From contig JAEZFW010000051.1 in the NCBI GenBank assembly GCA_023417315.1, positions 1-31,157 of the forward strand: a DNA stretch of 31,157 nt, read 5' to 3'. The notes beneath the pieces are model-generated. The model saw only the letters and a program-made list of their open reading frames with translations, searched no databases and was not told the DNA's origin. Below are positions 7,976 to 14,134 of the stretch, piece by piece. Made by a program: the position numbers and the translations under genes. The stretch is from Pseudomonadota bacterium. Its GTDB lineage: Bacteria; Pseudomonadota; Gammaproteobacteria; Steroidobacterales; Steroidobacteraceae. Numbering within the stretch: the first letter of the stretch is position 1; the number at the start of each line of letters is the position of its first letter.

Positions 7976-9010
7976 CTACTCGTGCTCCGAGAAAACGGTG
8001 ACGTAAGGCTCGAATGCCGGTGTCGTCTTGGTTTCTATAGCGCCGCCACCTGAGTCGATTATGAACATCACAGCGAGGCCGTGCTGCATGGCTAGCGCGT
8101 AACCCTCGTCCGGGCCCAACACGTTCATCGCGGTGGCCCATGCATCCGCGTACATCGCTTCATCGTGGATAACGACCGCGGATGCCGCGATTCGCTCGAT
8201 CGGCATGCCTGTTCGAGGATCGATCGTGTGGGCGAGTCGCTTACCATGACGCTCGATGTAATGACGATATCCGCCGGAGGTCGCTACCGCTCGGGAGTCG
8301 ATGCGCAGCGCCGCCGCGGGTGAAGACGTCATCTCTTCCGGGCGCTCTACAGCGATGCGCCACAGCTCACCCTCTCTGTTGTGACCTCGCATACGGACCT
8401 CTCCGCCGATGTCGACGAGGTAGCTGCGAATATCTAAGCGCTCTAAACGCATCGCGATTCGATCGACAGCGTACCCTGGCGCAATTCCGTTGAGATCGAT
8501 CTGTACCTGTGGAACGTCTTTACGAAGGGCAGCAAGATCGCCCCGCACTTCTAGGTGCTCGAGCCCAACCGCGGTGCGCACCTCGGCAAGTGCGCGTTCA
8601 TCGGGCGCGACCAACCCCTGTTGCGAATCAGGGCCGAAACCCCAAACACGTACCAACGGCCCAACGGTGATATCGAATGCGCCCTTCGATGCGCGGCCCA
8701 CTTCGAGCGCTGCGCTGACGACTCTCGCGAGCTCCGCAGACGTAGCGAACCATTCGGTCGAGCTACTCGAATTGAAGCGCGAGATCTCCGAATCTGCACG
8801 ATAGCTCGACATGGACACATCTACGATCCGCAACTCGTCTTCTATGAGACTGCGGATGTCGTGGGCAGTCAGGTCACTCGGAGGAGAAACGACGCGGACG
8901 GTGTAAGTCGTCCCCATCGTCGGACCCGAAAGCACCCATTCGGGCGTCTGCGATCCGCACGCGCAGAGCGTCAGAGCGAAGAAGGCGATCGTGAGTCGGT
9001 AAGGAATCAA
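7976..9010 (-). CDS. apbE: FAD:protein FMN transferase (ApbE family lipoprotein)
   Basis: Transfers FMN from FAD to a threonine of target proteins such as NqrB, NqrC or RnfG on the periplasmic side. The 344-residue length is typical. A lipoprotein signal is visible (LTIAFFALTLCAC, acylated Cys probably 18). Family motifs run in order: GPTMGTTYTV (29-38), DLNGIAPGYAVD, YLVDIGGEVRMRG, ATSGGYRHY, HTIDPRTGMP, and the metal-binding AMYADAWATAMNVLG near the C-terminus. The minus-strand start at 9010 lies 63 bases after a small membrane-protein gene, probably its operon partner. No flavinylation target is in the window, so its substrate must be encoded elsewhere. Confidence 0.95.
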   Translation of the reverse strand: MIPYRLTIAFFALTLCACGSQTPEWVLSGPTMGTTYTVRVVSPPSDLTAHDIRSLIEDELRIVDVSMSSYRADSEISRFNSSSSTEWFATSAELARVVSAALEVGRASKGAFDITVGPLVRVWGFGPDSQQGLVAPDERALAEVRTAVGLEHLEVRGDLAALRKDVPQVQIDLNGIAPGYAVDRIAMRLERLDIRSYLVDIGGEVRMRGHNREGELWRIAVERPEEMTSSPAAALRIDSRAVATSGGYRHYIERHGKRLAHTIDPRTGMPIERIAASAVVIHDEAMYADAWATAMNVLGPDEGYALAMQHGLAVMFIIDSGGGAIETKTTPAFEPYVTVFSEHE

Positions 9011-9073
9011 ACTGAGAGAGTCGGCACCGCGATGCTCCTACTCTCGACTGACGAGCGAGTATCGTCAACTTTC

Positions 9074-9307
9074 TCATTTACAAGCGGATGGAGGACCACG
9101 TGGAGCGTGCGGGCCACTCTCCTCGGGCTGGGTGCTGTCTTGTATGGAGGGCTTGATACTGCCCTCGCATTGAGGCTCTTCTTCGGCGGTTGCCTCCTGC
9201 ACCCGTTCGGGTGCGCGCACGGGCTGACGGGCTGCTTCATTAAACAGAACGGCGAGCAGGAAGCTGGCGCAGATCAATCCGCCTCCTACGAAGACCCCCC
9301 GATCCAT
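9074..9307 (-). CDS. Small single-pass membrane protein upstream of apbE
   Basis: A 77-residue product with an N-terminal membrane segment (GVFVGGGLICASFLLAVLF, about 4-22) followed by a hydrophilic Glu/Pro-rich tail. The start is well supported: AGGAG lies nine bases before the ATG on the minus strand. It precedes apbE by 63 bases in the same direction. The family is not recognised. The tail, if periplasmic, might contact ApbE or its target, but that is inference only. No Asp-Gly-x-Thr/Ser-Ala-Thr-type flavinylation motif is seen, so it is not itself an obvious substrate. Confidence 0.6.
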   Translation of the reverse strand: MDRGVFVGGGLICASFLLAVLFNEAARQPVRAPERVQEATAEEEPQCEGSIKPSIQDSTQPEESGPHAPRGPPSACK

Positions 9308-9376
9308 ATCTTCCCGCTCCTGGGTGATGACATACCAACCGAATTGGCCAACCGAATTGGGTGGTTGTCGGAAATC

Positions 9377-9520
9377 TTAGTTCTCGAGCCACGGGCCGAA
9401 CATGTACGAAGGGGCATCGGCACAACCCTTAAGCAATCGCGGGTGATCTCCGTAGATAAAACCGTGAGCTAACAGCTTGAAAACACGCCCCCGCTCGCGG
9501 CACGCTTTCTCACCCGCCAT
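9377..9520 (-). CDS. Possible short ORF upstream of the apbE pair
   Basis: A 47-codon frame (MAGEKACRER to GPWLEN, stop TAA). The peptide has a fairly protein-like composition (HGFIYGDHPRLLKG, APSYMFGPW). No good Shine-Dalgarno precedes the ATG, and the frame stays open far upstream into the kinase gene on the other strand. It fills the 307-bp gap between the small membrane-protein gene and the histidine kinase, where the divergent promoters must also lie. It may be a gene, the end of a decayed one, or chance. Confidence 0.25.
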   Translation of the reverse strand: MAGEKACRERGRVFKLLAHGFIYGDHPRLLKGCADAPSYMFGPWLEN

Positions 9521-9614
9521 AGCACCACGGCGGCCAAGAACATACCCATCCGCCGCCCATGGGGCCTTGAGAGTGTCGCCCGGCGGATCACGAAACACGT
9601 CGGTGGGATTGCGA

Positions 9615-10985
9615 ATGCAGAATTGGTCGGTCGAACGCAAGGTCGTCGCGGCGCTCGCCTGCGCGGCAGGGCTGCCGATCGGCGGTTTCGTGCTGCTTGT
9701 TTCCGTCCGCGGCTCCGAGCCCTTCGTCGTGATCCCTGCGGTACTCGCGGTCTTGATTGCCCTTGCGCTCACGACCGCTCTGCTGCGGCACACGTACATG
9801 GACGTCAAACGACACCACGATGTCGAGCAACGCCTCCAAATCGTGAACCGCTTCCTCGAGACGCTCCTCGACAATATTCCCTCGATGATCTTCGCGAAGG
9901 ATGCGAAGGACTTGCGCTTTCTTCATTTCAATCGCGCGGGTGAAAATCTGCTTGGCTACAAGCGCGAGCAACTGATCGGCAAGAGCGATCGCGATTTCTT
10001 CCCGGAAAGCCAAGTCGATTTCTTCATGAACAAGGACCGCGAGGTCTTGCGTCAAGGCGACGTCGTCGATATCCCGGAGGAGGAAATCGATACTCGCGAA
10101 GGAAAACGCATTCTCCACACGAGAAAAGTTCCAGTTCGCGATGCGCAGGGCGAGCCAATGCTCCTACTCGGCATCTCGATGGACATTACCGATCGCAAGG
10201 CGAACGAACAGCGCATTCTCGCGCTGCTGGAGGATCTCAAGCGACACGCTGCGCTGCTCGAATCGAGCAATCAGGAGCTGGAAAGCTTCTGCTACTCCGT
10301 CTCTCACGATTTGCGTGCACCGCTACGGGCAATCAATGGCTATGCACAGATGCTGGAGCTCGACCACGGGGAGCAGATGAACGGCTCGGCACGACGCTGC
10401 CTGCGGCAGATCTGTGCCGCGAGCGAGCGCATGTCCCGCCTCATCGATGACTTGCTCGAGTTTTCGCGTCTCGGCCGTCAGACACTTAACACGACGGAAG
10501 TAGACATGCGATCGCTCGTGCTGCGAGTCGTGGACGAGCTCATCACGCATCGAGAGCCCTCGACGCTCAGCATCGAGGTGGGCACCGTGCTACCCGCAAG
10601 CGGCGATCGACGCATGCTGCAGCGCGTATGGCTGAACCTGCTTGACAACGCGATGAAATACACTGCTGCGAATCCGACGCCCCGGATCACCGTCGACTCG
10701 CTGCGACGCGGGAACGAGATCATCTATCGCGTTCAGGATAATGGTGTGGGGTTCGACATGCGTTACTACGACAAGATCTTCGGCGTCTTCCAACGACTGC
10801 ACGGGTCCGAGGAGTTTCCGGGAACCGGGGTCGGTCTTGCGATCGTCGAACGCATTCTCAATCGACACGCGGGTCGCGTATGGGCCGAGAGCGAGTTGGG
10901 AAAAGGCGCCACGTTCTACTTCACCTTACCGAGCCTCACCACCTCGCAAACTTCACCCGTCGCATCCGATCCGGTGAGCGCGTAG
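9615..10985 (+). CDS. PAS-domain membrane sensor histidine kinase (orphan)
   Basis: A 456-residue protein. Two N-terminal membrane segments (about 8-30 and 36-56) with almost no periplasmic loop, a helical linker, a PAS domain with PAC tail (about 80-195, ending LLGISMDITDRK), then HisKA with the phosphoacceptor His231 in FCYSVSHDLRAPLRAI. HATPase follows with the N box around NLLDNAMKYT (343-350), DNGVGF (375-380) and GTGVGLAIV (403-411). The start at 9615 (MQNWSVERK) is preferred because the 46 codons further upstream give an Arg/Pro/Ser-rich sequence unlike a sensor. No response regulator is adjacent, so its partner is unknown. The lack of an extracytoplasmic domain suggests sensing through the membrane or the PAS domain. 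Confidence 0.92.
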   Translation: MQNWSVERKVVAALACAAGLPIGGFVLLVSVRGSEPFVVIPAVLAVLIALALTTALLRHTYMDVKRHHDVEQRLQIVNRFLETLLDNIPSMIFAKDAKDLRFLHFNRAGENLLGYKREQLIGKSDRDFFPESQVDFFMNKDREVLRQGDVVDIPEEEIDTREGKRILHTRKVPVRDAQGEPMLLLGISMDITDRKANEQRILALLEDLKRHAALLESSNQELESFCYSVSHDLRAPLRAINGYAQMLELDHGEQMNGSARRCLRQICAASERMSRLIDDLLEFSRLGRQTLNTTEVDMRSLVLRVVDELITHREPSTLSIEVGTVLPASGDRRMLQRVWLNLLDNAMKYTAANPTPRITVDSLRRGNEIIYRVQDNGVGFDMRYYDKIFGVFQRLHGSEEFPGTGVGLAIVERILNRHAGRVWAESELGKGATFYFTLPSLTTSQTSPVASDPVSA

Positions 10986-11103
10986 CCTGGTGAGGTATGC
11001 GGACTCTGCGTGCGCTGAGCCATCAAAGCTGCCAGGACTGGATACGGATTCTTTCGGCTCCAACGCTCGTTCCGACTAGAGCCGCGCCCGCGCCCACAAG
11101 GTC

Positions 11104-11586
11104 ATGACTCAAACGCTCCATCACGAGCACCTCATCCGCATCAACGATCCTGCCAACTACGCGGGCGAGTGGCTGACGCGTGAGCAACTGTGGCTTGGAC
11201 TGCGACACACGGTGGAGACCCCGCAGGTGGTCGACGAATCGATCGATGCGGCACAGGTGACAGAGATCACGCCCGGCATGTTAGCGCGTGTGATCCGACG
11301 CGGCTCGATGTCGGTGCGCGACGAGGTTCGCCTCGTGCCGAACGAACTGCTGCAGATTCGTGCCGATGCAGCCGGCGTGTTCGCAGGCAGCACGCTCACG
11401 ATCTCGATCGAAGAGCCGGCACCGGAAATGTTGTTCGTGCGGTTTACGTATGAGATCTGCGGCCTCGCCGACGCACGAGACGAAGAGGAAGACACCGCGC
11501 GCTGCTCGGCGTACAAGAACTCGGACATCGAACGGATTCGTGCTGCGAGGACGTTTGTCGCGCGGCGCTTGGGGCGTATGCAGTGA
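11104..11586 (+). CDS. DUF1857 / AtaL-like SRPBCC-fold protein
   Basis: A 160-residue protein matching the DUF1857 (AtaL-like) family of the START/polyketide-cyclase fold. Recognisable stretches are HEHLIRIND near the start, LTREQLWLGLRHTVETPQ (24-41), VRDEVRLVP, STLTISIEEP and LFVRFTYEI in the centre, and a C-terminal SDIERIRAARTFV helix. The fold usually forms a hydrophobic ligand pocket; the physiological ligand is not known. AAGG lies only two bases before the ATG, a poor spacing. A small hairpin (CGGCTC 11055-11060/GAGCCG 11079-11084) lies just upstream. It stands alone after the kinase. Confidence 0.8.
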   Translation: MTQTLHHEHLIRINDPANYAGEWLTREQLWLGLRHTVETPQVVDESIDAAQVTEITPGMLARVIRRGSMSVRDEVRLVPNELLQIRADAAGVFAGSTLTISIEEPAPEMLFVRFTYEICGLADARDEEEDTARCSAYKNSDIERIRAARTFVARRLGRMQ

Positions 11587-11671
11587 ATGTGACTGCTGCG
11601 GTTCGTATCTGCCGAATCGTTTCGACTAGTGCCAACACTCGCGCGCGCCTGACGGCAGAGCGGCTGTCTAG

Positions 11672-11866
11672 GCCGCGGGTAGAGACTTGTCGGTCCTTCG
11701 GTTGTCGACTGCCACATCGAAGAGCTTGGTGCCCGCACGATTTTGCTCCATAGCACCGCTAGCATGGATGCACCGCGCATCGTTCTTGCCAATTTGATAG
11801 CAAGAGGTGGCACTCGACTGGTGTTGGCAGCAGCACGACCCTCAACGACAAGTCTCTACCCGCGCC
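11672..11866. repeat. 195-bp element with 19-bp perfect terminal inverted repeats
   Basis: CGCGGGTAGAGACTTGTCG at 11674-11692 recurs as an exact inverse at 11846-11864, with one more matched base beyond a mismatch at each end. Inside the arms, imperfect complementarity continues (TCGACTGCCAC against GTGGCACTCGA). There is no transposase or convincing ORF, and no obvious target-site duplication. The structure is MITE-like, or could be a long foldback RNA. Confidence 0.6.
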
Positions 11867-12087
11867 CTCCCATCCGCTCGAAGAGCGCGCTCACACCTAT
11901 GGTCCTGTCTGGTTCAGTGCCCTTCGCTGCACTTCACTAATGTGCTCGATGTTGCGCCTTGCCCTCTCTACACCATGCGACCAGCGATCGTCCTCCTGCT
12001 CTTGGCTTGATGGTCTTGGATTTGCCATTCGTCCTGTTTGCTCCTTTTCCTCGCTCTTCTCTTAGTGGAGGCCAGGACTGGCACGAA

Positions 12088-12199
12088 GGGTCTGACGTCC
12101 GGGCTTGTTTCAGGAGGTTCGAAAATATGGATGTTTTCGTACCAGGCCTACACGGACGTATTTACGGCCGGTCCTGAAACAAGTCCGGACGGCAGGCCC
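12088..12199. repeat. 112-bp long hairpin with nested stem-loops
   Basis: The outer stem pairs 12088-12115 with 12172-12199: 28 positions with one mismatch and two G-T pairs, including CTTGTTTCAGGA/TCCTGAAACAAG. The loop contains its own hairpin, GGT.CGAAAA (12116-12125) with TTTTCG.ACC (12134-12143), and GGCC blocks at 12145-12148 and about 12165-12168. The overall shape is a three-way junction. No second copy was seen in the window. Confidence 0.65.
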
Positions 12200-12380
12200 G
12201 CCCCAACGTCAGGAGGTGGTGTGAGTTCAGATTCGGTGACTTGGGAGTCGCGCGCTGTCATGGAACATAGGCTGTGAAGTCAGCAACCTCGGCCGTCGCG
12301 CCTCAACTTTTGTCATAGGGCTGTCGCGCGCACCGTGACGCGATAGCATCGTGCGAAAGCGCACTGACGGGGGATGGAGC

Positions 12381-13937
12381 ATGCAGGACGAGAAGAAGAC
12401 GACGCGCGCAAGCGCGGGTGAGGCAAGTGAGAGCAGCGAGAGTCGCCGCACGTTTCTAAAGCGCGCGTCGCTTGGCGCGGCGGCGTTCATGATCGTGCCG
12501 CGGCATGTGCTGGGCGGGACCGGTCGTACTGCGCCGAGCGACATCGTGAATGTCGCGGCGATCGGCGTAGGTGGGATGGGGCGAGCCAATCTGGCTGCGC
12601 TCAGCACGCAGAACATCGTCGCCCTGTGCGACGTCGACTGGGGCTATGTCGCGAGTCGTTATGCGCAGATCCCGAGCATGATCGAGGAGACATCGAAACG
12701 CATCGCGCAATCGAGCGACCCCGAACAGCAACGGCGCCTCAGGGATCAGATCGAGAACCTGCAACGACTCGACACGAAAGCGAAGCAAGCGGCTCGTTAC
12801 ACCGACTATCGCGAGATGCTCGAGCAGCAACGCGACATCGATGCCGTCGTCATCGGAACGCCGGATCACACGCATGCCATCATGGCGCTCACCGCGATGG
12901 CGTTAGGCAAGCACGTGTACGTGCAGAAGCCGCTCGCATGGTCCGTCGAAGAATGTCGCCGACTTGCACAGCGTGCGGCGGAGACGAAGGTCGTCACGCA
13001 GATGGGCAATCAGGGCCACTCATCCGACGATGCACGCCTCGTCAACGAATACATCGCCGCCGGAGCGATCGGCGATGTCACCGCAGTGCACGTTTGGACG
13101 AATCGCCCGCTCGCTTACTGGCCGCAAGGCATTCTGCGCCCGAATCAACCGCTATCGTCCGAGCAGCCCTTGCGCTGGGATATGAACGGCATCCTGCAAC
13201 GAACCAGCGCGGCAATGGATTCGTTCACCGTTCCGCAGAATCTTGCGTGGGATCTTTTCCTCGGACCTGCGATGCCGGTCGACTATCACCCCGTATATCA
13301 CCCGTTCAATTGGCGTGGCTGGGTCGACTTCGGCGTCGGCGCGATCGGCGATATGGGTGCACACTTGATCGATCACCCTTACTGGGCGCTCGACCTCGAC
13401 TACCCAACGACGGTAGAAACGCACTCGACGCCGTACAACCGTCAGTCATATCCAATGGCTTCGATGACTTATTACGAGTTCCCGCGTAAAGGGTCGCGTC
13501 GCAGCTTGCCGTTGACTTGGTACGATGGAGGACTCTTGCCACCGAAACCCGAAGAGCTCGGCGATACAGAGCTCGATAAGGGCGGCGGGGTCCTATACAT
13601 CGGCACGAAAGGCAAGCTTCTGCACGACACGTACGGCACCAATCCGCGGCTGCTACCGCAGTCGAAACACGAAACGACGCCGAAGCCTCGCGAGCGCCAC
13701 CCACGCGTCGGGATGAGCCACGAGATGAACTGGATCGAGGCCATCAAAGGCAACGGAAAAGCCACCTCGCCGTTCGAGTATGCAGCGCGGCTGACTGAAG
13801 TGATGTTGCTCGGCATTGCCGCTTTGAACGCAGGCAAGCGCATCGACTACGACGCGAAGAACATGCGCATCAAGAATGTGGCCGATTCTGACGCGCTGCT
13901 GAAGCGGCAGTACCGCAAAGGTTGGGAGCTGCCGTGA
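12381..13937 (+). CDS. Tat-exported Gfo/Idh/MocA family oxidoreductase
   Basis: A 518-residue NAD(P)-dependent oxidoreductase. A twin-arginine signal, SRRTFLKRASLGAAAF, begins at residue 21, so it is predicted to be exported folded with its cofactor. The Rossmann motif NVAAIGVGGMGRAN follows, then VVIGTPDHTHAIMALTAMALG and YVQKPLAWSVEE (the family's EKP motif reads QKP). The C-terminal domain carries GVGAIGDMGAHLIDHPYWAL, a conserved family segment. Such secreted members often act on sugars or glycosides; the substrate is unknown. The start is ATG 12381 with GGGGGA six bases upstream (12369-12374); a GTG at 12351 is in frame but less likely. It stands alone, convergent with treY. Confidence 0.92.
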   Translation: MQDEKKTTRASAGEASESSESRRTFLKRASLGAAAFMIVPRHVLGGTGRTAPSDIVNVAAIGVGGMGRANLAALSTQNIVALCDVDWGYVASRYAQIPSMIEETSKRIAQSSDPEQQRRLRDQIENLQRLDTKAKQAARYTDYREMLEQQRDIDAVVIGTPDHTHAIMALTAMALGKHVYVQKPLAWSVEECRRLAQRAAETKVVTQMGNQGHSSDDARLVNEYIAAGAIGDVTAVHVWTNRPLAYWPQGILRPNQPLSSEQPLRWDMNGILQRTSAAMDSFTVPQNLAWDLFLGPAMPVDYHPVYHPFNWRGWVDFGVGAIGDMGAHLIDHPYWALDLDYPTTVETHSTPYNRQSYPMASMTYYEFPRKGSRRSLPLTWYDGGLLPPKPEELGDTELDKGGGVLYIGTKGKLLHDTYGTNPRLLPQSKHETTPKPRERHPRVGMSHEMNWIEAIKGNGKATSPFEYAARLTEVMLLGIAALNAGKRIDYDAKNMRIKNVADSDALLKRQYRKGWELP

Positions 13938-13953
13938 ACTCTGGCCGTCGCTT

Positions 13954-14117
13954 GAGAAATCCTCGCCAAGCACGCCAGGCCCGCAAAGGAAGACACGAAG
14001 AGATTATCAATCGCAAATCAGATGCGCCGAGTCAGGTCATGCGCGAATGCGAGATCTTGGACCGAAATAAACTCTCGTCTTCCTTGGCGAGCTTAGCGTG
14101 CTTTGCGAGAGTTTCTC
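13954..14117. repeat. CGCCAAG-type palindromic repeat, copy 2
   Basis: Inverted arms at about 13954-14001 and 14072-14117. The left arm includes GAGAAATCCTCGCCAAGCAC and GCAAAGGAAGAC. The reverse complement of the right arm reads GAGAAACTCTCGCAAAGCAC followed by TCGCCAAGGAAGAC. It is the same family as 7283-7390, with an unrelated loop of about 70 bases. It starts 17 bases after the oxidoreductase stop, in the gap convergent with treY. Confidence 0.78.
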
Positions 14118-14134
14118 ATCTGCATGAGGCTCGA

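Larger units (their letters stand above)
11587..12380. other. Long intergenic region without a supported gene
   Basis: Short open frames exist here (for example 12038-12277), but they lack ribosome binding sites, recognisable domains and gene-like composition. The region contains the two palindromic elements at 11672-11866 and 12088-12199, and the leader of the downstream oxidoreductase. Confidence 0.6.

Noticed and set aside
9477..9614. N-terminal extension of the histidine kinase
   Set aside because: The 46 added residues are Arg/Pro/Ser-rich without a domain; MQNWSVERK followed by a membrane segment at 9615 is the natural start.
12038..12277. 79-codon frame with a hydrophobic start in the long intergenic region
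   Set aside because: No ribosome binding site, no domain, and it spans the 12088-12199 hairpin, which explains the sequence better.
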